A DNA stretch of 64,000 nt, from the NCBI GenBank assembly GCA_031771865.1, contig JASISA010000041.1, positions 2,108,001 to 2,172,000 on the forward strand, given 5' to 3'. The notes below the pieces were generated by a model, which was not told the DNA's origin, did no database searches, and saw nothing but the letters and a program-made list of their open reading frames with translations. Position 1 is the stretch's first letter. Every line of letters starts with the position of its first letter. Shown piece after piece: positions 22,182-33,879 of the stretch. Position numbers and translations under genes: made by a program. Source of the DNA: Nothophaeocryptopus gaeumannii. Lineage: Eukaryota; Ascomycota; Dothideomycetes; Mycosphaerellales; Mycosphaerellaceae.

Positions 22182-22637
22182 ATGTCTACCATCAAAGGCA
22201 ACCTAACAGCCTCTTCATCCACATCCACGCCTCAAGCAGATTCCACGACCGACCTCTTCAGCCTGAAGAAAGTCACCGCCACCTTCGGAACAAAACTCGT
22301 CACAAACACAGTCAAATCTGGCGACACAATCGATCTTCAACAGAAAATCACCCTCATCACCAAGGACGTCGACGAATCTCTTTTACCCGTTCCCAAAGCT
22401 GGGTCCTGCAATTTATCCAAAGTCTCAAAAGGCTGCTTTACACTTCAAGATGCCCAAGTCAATGATGACGGCGTTTTTGTGTATCGATTCGTGGTTGGGA
22501 GTACCAAGACTTCGGGGGACCAGCTGGCGGGCGTGCAAGTTTCAGCGCGAACTGGCGATGGGAGTGCAGGGCCTGGAGGGTCGGGATCGGGGACGGGTCA
22601 GGGGAGTGTTAATACGTTCTTGTTCGTAATTAAATGA
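22182..22637 (+). CDS. hypothetical protein
   Basis: From the ATG opening MSTIKGNLTASSSTSTPQ the frame runs 151 codons. An in-frame upstream ATG at 22017 exists, but its 55 extra residues look unstructured. The core (KKVTATFGTKLVTNTVKSG ... SLLPVPKAGSCNLSKVSKG) alternates beta-strand-like segments and has two cysteines. The tail is Gly/Ser-rich and ends TFLFVIK. There is no signal peptide or known domain. It sits between relics, so expression is uncertain. Confidence 0.5.
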   Translation: MSTIKGNLTASSSTSTPQADSTTDLFSLKKVTATFGTKLVTNTVKSGDTIDLQQKITLITKDVDESLLPVPKAGSCNLSKVSKGCFTLQDAQVNDDGVFVYRFVVGSTKTSGDQLAGVQVSARTGDGSAGPGGSGSGTGQGSVNTFLFVIK

Positions 22638-22786
22638 TGGCTGGACTTTTGACAGAAGCGTGTGCTCGGATGTCGTCGAGTGCAGGGTTTCGGCCCTTGG
22701 AGCGTCCAACGCTTAATGTAAATCATGGCAGCACGTATATGTATGCTTGACTTTCCACCCTTGAACGCTCAAGAAGACAGCCTCTC

Positions 22787-23041
22787 TCAGACCTTCTCCT
22801 CCCTATACACCACACTCTTCTGATCCAATCTCGCAGAAGCTACAATACCTTGATCACCCTTCACAAAAGCCTTCTCTCCAAATGCAAGCGCAATCTCCTC
22901 CAATGTATGGTCATTCGTTTCAACATAGTACAAGTACGCCACAGCAGAGAAGAGACAGAACCCGGCAATGACGAGGTAGAAGTATCCTTGAATACCGGTG
23001 AAAGCCTCAGGGGAGACCATGCCCATGATGAAGTTGAAAAT
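22787..23041 (-). pseudogene. sugar/hexose MFS transporter, last exon only
   Basis: From a plausible acceptor (GGATAG before ATTTTCAAC) the frame reads IFNFIMGMVSPEAFTG, YLVIAGFCLFSAVAYLYYVE and NDHTLEEIALAFGEKAF, the twelfth transmembrane helix and HTLEEI signature of fungal hexose transporters. Only about 85 codons remain. The sequence further upstream on this strand contains no transporter helices, so the first eleven are missing. A truncated relic. Confidence 0.75.
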
Positions 23042-23529
23042 CTATCCTTTATTGTCGGGGGAGCTCCTGCCCTATCCGGCTTAGCGTCCGCCGGAACCAC
23101 AGAAACCGCGATGTGAGTCTGTCGAAAGGCTCGGAATCGTGCGAGAGCCGAAGGGCGAGATTCCATGCTACTGAGGCGAGGCTGGTATTTCTTTTGCAGA
23201 TGGCGGCGGATAGCTTCCTCGGGTGATGTGTTGGTATGACTGCGCAGGAAGTATATGTTCATCAAATACGAGTAACCCGATTCCCGTTCACATACCGATC
23301 GCATCGTCCAACTCGCTCGACCCTCAACTTCTTGGTCTGTTCACACAGTCCTGGATCAACAGACTTCATAAATCCTTTCTAGGATGTTCTTCTGCGGAAG
23401 GCGAGCTGAACAGAGGCCTTGCATCGAGCGCATGATGTGACCAGCTTCTCTTTGCTACGACTGCGGTGTGACTTGTGAATCGGAAAGGCGAATCGTCCTG
23501 GTGTCCGTTGCTCGCATGGTGTGCGACAG

Positions 23530-26088
23530 TCAAGCATCCATGGAGGTGAACAGATTATCCCACGCCGGATCCCATATCCAGTGCATACTATTGTATGTTC
23601 CGCCGTTGAATGCACCCCAGTCCACAGACATTGGAAAGTTCCCAATGGCTCCTGGCAAGTCCTCAGGCAGCGTGGGATCAACCTCTTCGTATTGCGGTAT
23701 AGCAAGATTGGATTTACTGCCGCGTCGAGAAGGCCGGCCGCTACCGAAGGCATCGTTTGGTGCTGCAGTGAACGCTGACAGCTGTCAATCATATTGCTCG
23801 CAAGATGCACTCTCTTCGCAGAAGACATACCTCGTTGAACGGATTCCAAGCTGGAATCAAGCCGATCTGCCATTCCTTGTGCCGTGGTTCCTTCAGGCCA
23901 GACAATGTCGCTCTCACCAATGAACCCGATGTGCAAGGACATGCTTAGGGCATCCCGCACGGAGATGCTTTGTGTAGGGTGGCCACTTTCAGTTCCAGAG
24001 CTCCCGCCGGGAGTAGCACGCCTTTCAGTGTTTGCCACCGGCGACAGAATAGCATCGGACTCTCTGCTGATAAGAAGCTGTATCAAGCCGCGCAAAACGG
24101 CACTGCATTCCTGCGACACCACTGAACGGCTTGCGAGGACGGTCTGCAACCGATAAATGCGGGCGACAGCACGTTTGGCTTCTTGCGCACGGTCGGCCAA
24201 GGGATCAGATAATGCCATGACGATCAAAACAACCGCTGCATTGAAGAGATTGATGACCATGAACACAACGAGGTGACCATCAGCAGCGTGCTGAGCCAGT
24301 TCCGGAAGCTCGGTCAGCTTAGCCGTACGGACAGCGGCGTTCCAAAGGTGCCCGTGGCTAGAGGTGTCTTGCGAGTCTGTCTGTCCTGCACCGCTTCTGC
24401 TGAGTGGCGCAGGGGTAGTGTACGATTGAGGAGATGACTCTGCCAGTACTGAATCCAGACGCTGCTTCATGAAAGGCCTGTGCAAGATCAAGACCACACT
24501 ATCGAAGGTCAGATAGAGCGAGAGTGATTGCAACCGATAGGCTTTGTCTTCTGCTTCCAAATGAATGGGCCAATCTGATTCAGCACTCAATCGCAAATGC
24601 TCTGGAAGGTCGTTTCGCCATTGCCAGAGTCGTGTGGTAACATCGTTGACAAGCGTGTGATATGCTTCGGCAGTCTTGAGCTGCTGGTCTCGAGGAGCTC
24701 GATACACTCTCTCAATGGCCGGAGATGCTATCAGGTAAAGCCGGTTAAGCTTGCGTTGGTATGGAGAATAGCAAATACTCCGCTGGCGACCTTGCATTGC
24801 TGTATCGCGGAAGGTGGGACTCCCGTATATGTCGTCAGGCTGCTGAACACTGCAAACATTCTCGGTAATGCTGAGTGGTCTTCCGTGGTTGACGGTCGCA
24901 AAGCTGGCAGTGGTAAGCATCGTATGTGCTTTCAAAAGTTTCTACTTCTCTAATACCGATCCCAAGTGTATATGGTCCACCAAACCCTCTTCCTCTCCTC
25001 TTGATCATGATCAGAGGTCTGTTCTGAGTGCTGGTGCAAGCTTATCGACTGTGCTGCTTTTATGGTCGCTCCAAGCAGAGGGGAGATAAGTTCGGTCGTC
25101 CGTGGTATACGTAGTACGAGCCGAGCAAAATCAGGGTCTGTATTGTAGTCACGGATGGCTGGTCCATGAGGTCGATCATCTGGGATTCCGCATTCGCAAT
25201 CATGTTTCTGCTTAGATCGAGCCAGTCGCATTCAGCAATCTTGGCCCCTTCTGTAGCGTTGTGAGCTCTATACCAAGCTGCTAGGCCGAGAATCGTCGAC
25301 AGCAGAAGCAAAAAAGGTCCTTCACAAGGTGTAGCGTAGCCACCGCGTATTGCACTCAAAGATGTTCGGAACTTGGGCTCCAGTATGACGAGTGAGAACC
25401 AATGCACTGTATTGAAGTACTCTTCAAGCAGGTCATCAAGTCATTCCGTCGCAGGCAGATCATGGGTCACGTAGGACTTTATTGGAGCTGAGTTATATGT
25501 CGTGTGAGCGATGGGGCTGTCGTTCGCACCAGGAATGGCACCTACGGCGTGCTCATGGCTCGGTTGTCGCTGTAAAGTACTGATCTGAATATTCTCAGCC
25601 CTGGTCGAAAAGGAAAGGGCATGTTCTATTACCTTTCGTGCGATGCTAATGGCAGAGTCGCCACCCACATTAAGTAGCTCATGTGCTGCCCCGTCTGATG
25701 CTTTGGTCTGCCTCAGTCCGACAGATTGGTCGTCTGCATATATCGGAGGAGATTCCCGGCTATCAGATGTAGGTCCACGGGAGCCGTTGTCACGTCGTTG
25801 CCGCTTGCTTGGCGTATCCACGGGCGGTTCTGGAGCAGCCGTGAGCGGTCGCTGAGCAGTCGTAGACGTTTGACGTGAGCCATTGCTTCCCTTTGACTCT
25901 GTCGTTCGGCATTGCGCACTAGCCCGGAGGCATAGCGAGCATGGACGAAAGCTATCGCACTGTCCAAGAGTCAGAGTCAGTCATGATTTTGAAGTGCTGG
26001 GTAAGGTACAACATACTCTGGATTTATTTCGCTTGCATCGATCGCATGCACGATTCACACGTGTTGGCAGAAGCACAGCTGGTCTCAT
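23530..26088 (-). pseudogene. Zn2Cys6 transcription factor with one nonsense codon and one frameshift
   Basis: Four exons can be placed: 26088-26017, 25959-24957, 24903-23831 and 23762-23530, all with GT-AG introns. The first junction builds a full zinc cluster, C-DR-C-KRNKSR-C-DSFRP-C-SL-C-LRASAQ-C. The fungal_trans middle homology region follows (YFNTVHWFSLVILEPKF, LLGATIKAAQSISLHQ, RKRVWWTIYTWDRF, NHGRPLSITENV), and the C-terminus is intact, ending LFTSMDA. Two lesions break it: TGA at 25441-25443 in place of one residue between DLPATE and LDDLLEEYF, and a net loss of one base near 25078-25086 between RPNLS and LLGATIK. Otherwise it is complete and conserved, so inactivation looks recent, or the sequence is wrong at two points. 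Confidence 0.85.
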
Positions 26089-27246
26089 CCGCCTGGCCAC
26101 CTACTTCGTCAGTACGAAGAGCATGGGACGTATCATTGAAGCTGAATTGTGGAGGTGGAGAAGGCGGACTCGGGCGTCTCGGCACAGGACCGGCTTTTCT
26201 CGGGCCCTTCGTCTTGACGTTGTAACATCACCTTGGACCGACTTTGATCAAACAAGCTTGTCGGGGAACTCGAACGTGATGGAGATGATCGACTCCTTCT
26301 CCAGCCATCTTATGTTCTCTACCTCCTGTACGCGTGGCCTAAGAGCGAGTCTTTCAACGACAAGTGAAACTGCGGCAATTGAGTAGCTCTCATAAAATGA
26401 CTCGTGAAAGTGAGGCCCAAAAGCTCCGTGAGGTGAAGCACTACCTCCTAATTATTAGGGGAGCCGTTATCGATACGCCAGCTGTCGCAAGGTTCAAGGA
26501 TTACCACTACAAGCCGGCGATCCGAGCTTGAAGCCCTCTTCACCTCTCCTGCCTGTACAACATGATTGCGTTGCTATGGAAGCTCAAAGACTTCATCAGC
26601 TCGCTGTAGACTGATCTGCACAGGCCTCATCATCGCCAGCATCTCACCGCAAGAATATCCAAGAATCTCTCGGAAAAGGAACAGGAGGAAATGCCGCGTA
26701 TGCGTGCCCAATTGCTGCCCGCGGAGGAGAGAAGTAGCATCCTTGATCCCCGCCTGAGACCAGTTGTGGATGTGACGGAAGCTTGCAGCGAAGTTAAGGC
26801 TGACCTTGAGACGGTGCGGTATACAGAGAGAGAGGAGGGAGGATGCGGGTGCGCCGCGCATGAAGTCCGTAGCCGTGCGTGTTCGCTCTGGAGCGCGCGC
26901 TGGTGCATGCAGCCCGCATAGCAAGCTTCATGCCCGAAACTCGAGAAGGTGAGAAATAGGGTGGCTGACAACCACGTCTGCATCGAAAGGTCCTGCTTTT
27001 CCCAACCAATCCACTTTCTTCAGCTTCCTCTCTTTCCTCGCATCCTGTCGCTACTTATCTAACTGTCTGCACTGGTGGAGCTCCGGCTAGCTTGAATGCT
27101 TGCGAAAAGAGGAAGAGAAGTTGAAGACCGTTGCTGTGCTACTATCGTTTGCAGATATGCGAGCTGCAGCTTGAGCGATCCCCAACTGCCGGAGCGACCC
27201 AGCCACCGACCTAGCCACCGACCCAACCTCGAGCTCAACAACGACG
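26089..27246. other. no supported gene
   Basis: Overlapping short frames occur on both strands. CACCGACCTAGCCACCGACC is a short tandem repeat near 27202-27222, just before the next start codon. This stretch holds the promoters of the divergent regulator relic and GPI protein. Confidence 0.4.
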
Positions 27247-27987
27247 ATGAGCAACCCACGGAGCTCAGCGCATGGTCGCGCATCTCTCACAAGCATAACG
27301 ACGCTATCGCTGCTTCTCATATGGACGGCACTAGCCTCCCTCGCCTCGGCGCAGAACTACCAATTCACCGGCGCATTGCAGATCGTCTACGGTGATGGAT
27401 CAACTTACACGGCTACAAGTGGAGGAGGAGGAAATAGCGGAGGCAGTGGCTCGACGGCGGTGCAGGCGCAGTGTCCTGCTGATCATCCTGTGAGCTGTAC
27501 CAATATACAACAGCCGTATTAGTGAGTACACCCGTCACAAAGCTCCAATGCACCAGTCTCGAGCTTCGGCTGACATCCCATATCCAGCTGCTGCCCCTCA
27601 GACAACTACTGTTCTTGGGCGAATTCCGTCGTCGCCTGCTGTCCCAACGGCGGAACCTGCTACGGATCCGCTCAAGCCACCACGACATACTGGCAGCCGA
27701 CCACGACCTACGTTCAGCAACCTACTACCGTTGTAGTCGCCGGCGGAGGAGGCGTAGTGACGAGCTATGCCAACACACCAGCGACGACGGTCGGCTACGA
27801 GGGTGCATACTGTTCCACGCTGGTCGCCATTGGGCCTGGCCTGCCTACAACAGAAGCTGGGAAGTGCGGGACGATTCTGATCGTTGAAGCGGACGCGATC
27901 AGACAGGCTGTGATAGACTCCGCAAAGATGGTAGCATTCATTGTTGGCTTGCATTTGGTTGGCGGAGTGGCATTCACTATGCGATGA
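27247..27987 (+). CDS. GPI-type cysteine-rich secreted protein
   Basis: Two exons, 27247-27521 and 27588-27987 (66-base intron), give 224 residues. A hydrophobic N-terminus (SLLLIWTALASLASA) acts as a signal peptide. After a Gly/Ser-rich spacer comes a cysteine cluster built across the junction: QCPADHPVSCTNIQQPY then CCPSDNYCSWANSVVACCPN and GGTCYG, a repeating CCP pattern seen in fungal surface proteins. A Thr/Pro/Tyr linker follows, and the protein ends with a hydrophobic stretch (MVAFIVGLHLVGGVAFTM) that fits a GPI signal. Likely cell-wall or plasma-membrane anchored; function unknown. The exon join is supported by continuity of the motif. Confidence 0.8.
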
Positions 27988-28454
27988 TCGCATCTTCAGG
28001 CTGAAGAGGCAAGAGAAGAGGAAAGCAACAACGACAGATCATGAAGGCGTATTATGGCGTTGTACAGCTGGTTTGTTGTACTCTGGTATCTCGTACCTGT
28101 ACCTGATCGGACAGGGCAAACCTTGGAGGATGTTTGTACAGCGAGGAGCTGGGTGCTGTAGAGGCGCATAGCTTCAATGACTGATCTCACCATGAACTGC
28201 TTTCTCCGGCTTCATCCCACCTAGTATGTTTCGCGTTGTACAGTTCCTGAAGATGCATGTGAGATCGTCCATCCTCCAACGGGCGCTCGGCCCAATGGCT
28301 GCACTCTGATGACGTAGCAGTTGCGTCCGATCAACAGGAACGCGAACTTGGATTCTGGGAACATTCTTGTGTCTCACACCCTCTCTCTACTCTTGGCTCT
28401 TCGGACACGGGACCCATTGACTTTGGCTCTCAGTCGTACACACACATCAAAAGC
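27988..28454. other. promoter region of the MCU gene
   Basis: No coding frame is supported. The last 80 bases are rich in CTCT and ACAC words. I see no TATA box. Confidence 0.35.
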
Positions 28455-30020
28455 ATGGAACCTCTGGTCTCTCGCCTGATCGTCCAAGCAGCGCCACGCG
28501 TCCGGTACAACAGCACGGCCACGCGCCTCGCGTGGAGAATCTCAGCGTCCAAGGTGTCCTCTTCATCATCAGTAATACCACTACCAGTCCAAACGCGAAC
28601 CAGTCGCCTCTTCACAACTACCACCCACCTACGAATTAAAGAACGCAAAAAGTCCTACGATACCGCTTCCGCTCCCGATTCCTCCTATTCCCAGCCCGCC
28701 CCTAACCTTTCCCAGGATGTCACACAGGCTGAGAAGGACCATTTCACAATTATTGAGAAAGATTCTAAAACGATGCAGACTAGAAGTCCCTGGATGCGAG
28801 AAGGGAGCGATGTGGCGCCCGTGTCGCGACCGAGGAGTGCTGGAGCGATGACGAAGGGAAAGCTCTTGACTACGCCGAGTAGGATGTTGAAGCTCATATT
28901 GCCATTAACGACGAGAGATAAAAATGAAGATCGGAAAGACGTGGAGCCCCTGGCGTTGTTGGTGCATCCACAACAGCCGTTGAGTTATTTGGAGAGGTTG
29001 ATACAGAGTGAGCTGCCGTTTATGGAGGATGAGAAGACGGGGAGACAGAGGGCTCCGAGTATTACGTTTCGTGCTGAGGATACGATGGAGGACTCTGCGG
29101 AGGGACGGGATGAGACCAGCGATGAGAGGAAGAAGAGACATCAGGCTGAGGAGAGACAAGCTGAAGAGGAGACGGATGAGATTGAAGAAGAGAACGCGGA
29201 TAAGGAGATGGTTGATGGCAAGATGCAAAAGACTGGTAAAATCAGCGGCGGCAAAGTCAAAGACGTCGACGAGAAAGAGGACGAAGAAGACGGTAGAGAT
29301 CCCAAAGTCTCAGACCCAGACCACTTGAACTTCGTCCGCTGGTCCCCATCCACCGAAATAGGCGACTTCATCCGCGATGCCGCCCACGGCAAAGAATTCG
29401 CCGTCGACATCGAAGGCGCTCCGGAGACAATCTACGTCGGCGTCCCATCCTTCCACGACCGCACCTACTACCTTCGCATGCGCCTCCGCAAAGTCTCCAA
29501 ACGCATTTCCGATATGGCCGACATCAAGACCGAATGCGACGACCTCGCCCACAAAGGAGCCAAGAACGTCGCGCGTCTCGGTTTCGGCGGTCTCATCTCT
29601 TGGTGGGCAGCAGTCTACTACCTAACGTTCCAAACCGATCTCGGCTGGGACGTCATGGAACCAGTCACCTACCTCGTCGGTCTCTCCGGCCTTATCGGCG
29701 GTTACATGTGGTTCCTATACCACAACCGAGAAGTCTCCTACCGATCCGCAATGAACTTCACTGTATCACGCAGGCAAGGTCAACTATACCAGGTTAAAGG
29801 GTTTGATCTGCCGAAATGGGAAATGTTGATTGAGGAAGGCAATCGATTGCGGAGGGAGATTAAGATGGTGGCCGAGGAGTACGATGTTGACTGGGACGAG
29901 ACGAAGGACGAGGGGGATGAGAAGGTTCGGGAGGCGTTGAGGAAGGAGAGGAGGAAGAGGGATGGTGGGAAGGGGAAGAAGGAGAAGGGAAAGGAGGATG
30001 AGGAGGATGAGGATGAGTAG
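28455..30020 (+). CDS. MCU: mitochondrial calcium uniporter pore subunit
   Basis: One exon, 521 residues. The N-terminus is basic and poor in acids (LVSRLIVQAAPRVRYNSTATRLAWRI), a mitochondrial presequence. The pore signature is clear: a first transmembrane helix (GGLISWWAAVYYLTFQ, about 377-393), WDVMEPVTY with the Asp and Glu of the selectivity filter (about 397-405), then a second helix (LVGLSGLIGGYMWFLYHNRE). In this family these residues line the Ca2+ pore of the inner membrane. A coiled-coil-prone region precedes the pore, and the C-terminus is a highly charged Lys/Glu tail. The middle carries an acidic insertion (about residues 210-290) that is longer than in animals, as usual for fungi. 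Confidence 0.93.
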   Translation: MEPLVSRLIVQAAPRVRYNSTATRLAWRISASKVSSSSSVIPLPVQTRTSRLFTTTTHLRIKERKKSYDTASAPDSSYSQPAPNLSQDVTQAEKDHFTIIEKDSKTMQTRSPWMREGSDVAPVSRPRSAGAMTKGKLLTTPSRMLKLILPLTTRDKNEDRKDVEPLALLVHPQQPLSYLERLIQSELPFMEDEKTGRQRAPSITFRAEDTMEDSAEGRDETSDERKKRHQAEERQAEEETDEIEEENADKEMVDGKMQKTGKISGGKVKDVDEKEDEEDGRDPKVSDPDHLNFVRWSPSTEIGDFIRDAAHGKEFAVDIEGAPETIYVGVPSFHDRTYYLRMRLRKVSKRISDMADIKTECDDLAHKGAKNVARLGFGGLISWWAAVYYLTFQTDLGWDVMEPVTYLVGLSGLIGGYMWFLYHNREVSYRSAMNFTVSRRQGQLYQVKGFDLPKWEMLIEEGNRLRREIKMVAEEYDVDWDETKDEGDEKVREALRKERRKRDGGKGKKEKGKEDEEDEDE

Positions 30021-30093
30021 AGAAGGAAGTTTTGAAGTTTCTTGGTTTGCATAGCGTGGTTGATGGTATATATCTTGTGATACCCTAAGTTTC

Positions 30094-31397
30094 GTGAGGC
30101 AAATGGATGCTGTTGTGTCTCTTCAGCAGGACCTACACAAAGGTTTTCGCACTTTCAGTTCGGAGTCAAGACGATTGGTTGCGAGTGTTGCACAACATCC
30201 GGGCGAGTTGGAAACCACCATTGCAGATTCGAACGGCACTTCAGCCCCGCAACAACAGTCGCCAATTTTCGATACGCACGACTCGAGGCCCAACATTCGC
30301 GCACCCCTTATACAGCCTTCCAACGTGTCCGTCATGGCACCGAGTCCAGGTGACATCATCCGTGTCTACACTCACAACACCGTAGGCGATGATGCTACAG
30401 TGCACTCTGGCGACGTCTACTACCAGGGCAAGACTCAAGAGGACGCCGTACTGGACAGTCTGAGATTCCCAGGCATGGAAAGATATGATAAGCAGCCTTT
30501 GGAGAGCTATCCAGGGACCTGGAACTGGCTTCTAAGGGCCCTGGAAGACAAAGAAGATGACACATATGAGGACTATGACTACATGGAAACTGAATATACG
30601 GGCTCTGGACGAAGCCGGGGCAGTGAGAGAGAGCGATGAGATCCACACGTAGTCTTGACCGCCATCGCGGCCTTCGTGCAACAAGATCTAGTTCTGCGCA
30701 TTCGCCGAGCTCTGATCCACTGGAACTGATGTATTGGGATGAGGAGGAGTATTTGGAATTTCTCAGAAGGGAAATCTCCAAGTTCCAAGACTGGATTCGC
30801 TGTTCCAATCAGCCATTTTTGGATATCTGGAAAAGCTGGATCCGGAAAACCTTGTCTAATGAAGTATCTCGGGGATCATCCTCGCACCAAGCAGTTGCTT
30901 CAAAACTGGGCTGGTGTCGATGCTGTCATCGCAAGCTTCTTCTTTTGGACCGGTGGGGACGATCTCGAAAATTCGCTAAAAGGCCTCTGCGTTGCATCAC
31001 GCATCAGCTACTGTCCGCTCCGCCTGACATCATTCGAGTGGTACTCCCCGAGCGATGGCGCGCTCAAGATCAGCGACCTGCGCATCAGGAGCCATGGACA
31101 GTGCAGGAGCTTTCGGAGACCTTACGCCGTGTGGCACTGCACACTTTCGAGCAGAAGCGATTTTGCTTTTTCATCGATGGACTTGATGAATTTGAGGGCA
31201 GCACTACGACTTGATTTCAGATCTCGAGCACTTGCGGAGCAACGCGCATGTAAAGCTCTGTGTTTCCAGCAGACCATGGACCATTTTCAAGTCTGCGTGC
31301 GTCAACTAGTTGACACTTTACGCGTGAGGCCGGCGTGGTACTTTCGCGTTTTTGAACGCGTCAATATCTCTTCAGACTTTGACTAGAGTTTGCAAAA
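30094..31397 (+). pseudogene. NACHT-type NTPase (fungal NLR) relic
   Basis: Pieces in three frames line up as one protein. They are LQQDLHKGFRTFSSESRRLV and VLDSLRFPGMERYD (from 30094), then LEFLRREISKFQDWIRCSN, FWISGKAGSGKPCLMKYLG (Walker A region) and NWAGVDAVIASFFFW. Next come APPDIIRVVLPERW, EQKRFCFFIDGLDEFEG (Walker B) and, in another frame, DLEHLRSNAHVKLCVSSRPW. At least four frame changes are needed (near 30640, 30830, 30975 and 31200). Walker A reads GKAGSGKP, with proline where Ser/Thr should bind Mg-nucleotide. The C-terminal repeats are absent. Fungal NLRs act in self/non-self recognition and cell death; this copy cannot. Confidence 0.8.
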
Positions 31398-31596
31398 CAG
31401 AGCTGGACCCTCCATCAAACCCCTAATGAAGCTTGACCAGTATTGAGTCAAAATTGCGAAAGTTGACACACGTGAGCACTGGTTGAGGAATGGCATATTG
31501 AGCGCTCGTGTCGGACTGCGCGTCTGACGTCGCTGCTGGGCGTCTCGTTGGTTCCTTGAAAGGCAGGAAATCAACGAACCACTTCTGACAGAACAC

Positions 31597-32799
31597 TTAT
31601 CGCAACTCGCAGAATGAACTCGCCTTCCCCGAGCTCCAAAACCATTCATCATAATTCATCGCAGTAGCAAACAGAGCATACGCATCTGGACCCTTTAACG
31701 TCTGAGCGGGTTCCTTCCTCGCAAACGTCAGACTTTCTTCCCAGCCCACCACAGCCGTCCAGACGAGTTTTTCATTGTCTTTCGCATCCTGGGAGGGAAA
31801 CCATGTGAAAGGTTCGTTCCCTGAATGAGTAGAGTGGTCAGCATGTACCCGATGAAGAACGGCAAAAGAAGGTAAAACAGGCAACTCACAATCCAACACA
31901 TAATGTCCCATCTCATGAATCCAAGTCGTCGGAATGGCAGAATTGACGATGTCGATCATCTTTGTCTCTCCCTCCTCGACCTTGTCGGGATCTGCGAACA
32001 AGCCACCCCAGAATCTTGGCCCGCCGGGCATGTAATGTTTTGAACAGAACAGAAGCATCTTGGCGTGTCGAAAAGATACAGCTCTGTGGTTCTTTCCCGT
32101 GCAGTAAGGCTGGTTCTCATGCTCGGGAGGGTCTGGATGTGACCACGCTAGTAGAGACTGATCTTGTGGGAGGCCTTTGGGAGCGTACATGGCGCCGTAC
32201 GGATATGACTCTTTCGGAAGGGACTTTTTGTCCTTATCTGTAGGGTCTGGAGCGCCGGGTTTGAGGTACTTGAACCAATTGTCTTTGCAGCGAAGGTGCC
32301 ATTTGTTTGTTGGGTTGGTGTGGAAATTGACGAAGGAGGCGTAGTTGTCTGAGGGAACTCAGTATGATCAAGCAATCAATAACGATGCCGCAAAGGAAGT
32401 AATGGACACACCTTTGACAGTCTTCACCTGGCTCGCCGCAGCCTTTGTCTTTGCATCCCATGCCTTGACGCCAAAGACCTTCTCGAACATATCGCCAATC
32501 CTCGTGAACTTGCTCAAATCATCGCCATCTTTGGGTACAGCCTTCAGCGCAGAGAACCATTCGAGTTGATCAAAAGTCTTGGTGACCGCCTTCATTGCTT
32601 GAGGATAGGCTGCTTCCAATACTGGTCGCCAGAGCTCTTCGCACTGGCCATTCGCTGTAGCCTTGGGATCCGCCGACCATTCGACGTTGAATACGTCTGT
32701 GAGCGTCCAGGTCTTCTGTGTATCTTCGGGAGCAGGCATGCAAAGACTGAGGGTCGTAATGGAGAGCAAAGCCACTGCGGTCCGAGAGAATGCAACCAT
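31597..32799 (-). CDS. secreted HExxH zincin-like metallopeptidase
   Basis: Three exons, 32799-32412, 32348-31890 and 31820-31597, give 356 residues. It opens with a signal peptide (MVAFSRTAVALLSITTLSLC). Residues about 265-280 carry TTWIHEMGHYVLD, an HExxH zinc-binding site with catalytic glutamate. The C-terminal part, PDAYALFATAMNYDEWFW, may supply the third ligand and the wall of the cleft, as the Met/Asp-containing segments do in other secreted fungal zincins. Conserved tryptophans and a few cysteines fit an extracellular enzyme. The intron phases join exactly (K-D-N-Y and D-W-N-E), and the length suits a proprotein. The exact peptidase family is not assigned; a non-proteolytic zincin is possible. 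Confidence 0.8.
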
Positions 32800-33879
32800 T
32801 TTGAATGGTCACTGTTTGCTTGGTAGTCTGTTCGGTTAGGTTCATGCGTTGTCGGCAGTCTAGGCTGGTTGCTTTCAGTATTTCAATGAATGGCAACATT
32901 GACAATGCGCAGCTAGCACAGGCTTTGAGCGCCTGCTTGAGCGCCATTGTGATCTGTTCAGAGACGTGTTTGCTGTCAAGACCCGCACAATGGATCATCG
33001 GAACACCGTTCCAATGTTTGACACATCGGTCATCAGTGGGTATGCATGCTTATGTTCTTGACGCCAACAGGCCACACGCCGGATGATTCGAGCGATGTCG
33101 CCCACGAGATCGCCACATTCATTCTAGCAACCCGCTGGCGTATTCGGTAAGTCTGTCTCAAGTGGAAATGCCTTCAGAGTTGCTCAACCGACGGGAAAGA
33201 CCAAGCCATACGCATCGAAAAGCTAAAGATCAAATGATGACATGACGGCCGTAGATAGGTCCTGTAAAGAACCTCAAAGCTTCCAGAGTCTTCTTTCTCT
33301 TCACGCCACTTGTTTCAAAAGATGTCCAAGCCCATCATCTTGGCCATGCTTGCGGCGATGAAGCAGACGAGCCCAGCGTAGAGGTCTGATTTGATCCCTT
33401 GTTATCCGTCGGACATGAACTCTTTGGTCGCGAGTAGAGCGGCATGCATCTAGTGAGCTTCAATGAAGGATATAATAATGCTATTCGACTCTCTTACAGT
33501 CTGAAGAAAAGCTCTCGACGCTCTTGACATGAATCCCAGAAGGCTGCACCCAAGCTTTATGTACGACTGTACGATGCCCGTTGACGTTGACCGGGAGCCA
33601 GGATGAAATTCATGCCATGTTCTCCTCATGCTATGTCCAAGCAGTGTGGTCTGTAAATTTGAATATCGAGGCCGTTTGCGGGAGTCGGTTTCTGCCGAAT
33701 GCATGATACCGTAGATATTCGTGAACCGGCAACTGTGATCCAGGAGCCGTTTACCAACGGGTGCACAAACGTGTTGGTAAATCGATAAGGGCAATAGTGA
33801 TGCTCGCGTACTTCCTTAAAGCCCGACATCTCTGCCTCTACAAACACTTGTCGCCTAGATCTCTTTTTGCAAGACCATC
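32800..33879. other. no supported gene
   Basis: Only scattered short frames. The region contains the presumed promoter of the metallopeptidase gene (minus strand) and of the cysteine-rich gene (plus strand), which diverge. Confidence 0.4.

Noticed and set aside
22861..23304. 147-codon minus-strand frame overlapping the sugar-transporter relic
   Set aside because: It runs in another frame than the transporter helices. One block (SPEEAIRRHLQKKYQ) looks protein-like but matches no family I know.
23468..24156. Plus-strand frames opposite the broken Zn2Cys6 gene
   Set aside because: Antisense shadows; the minus strand carries the fungal_trans signature and splice sites.
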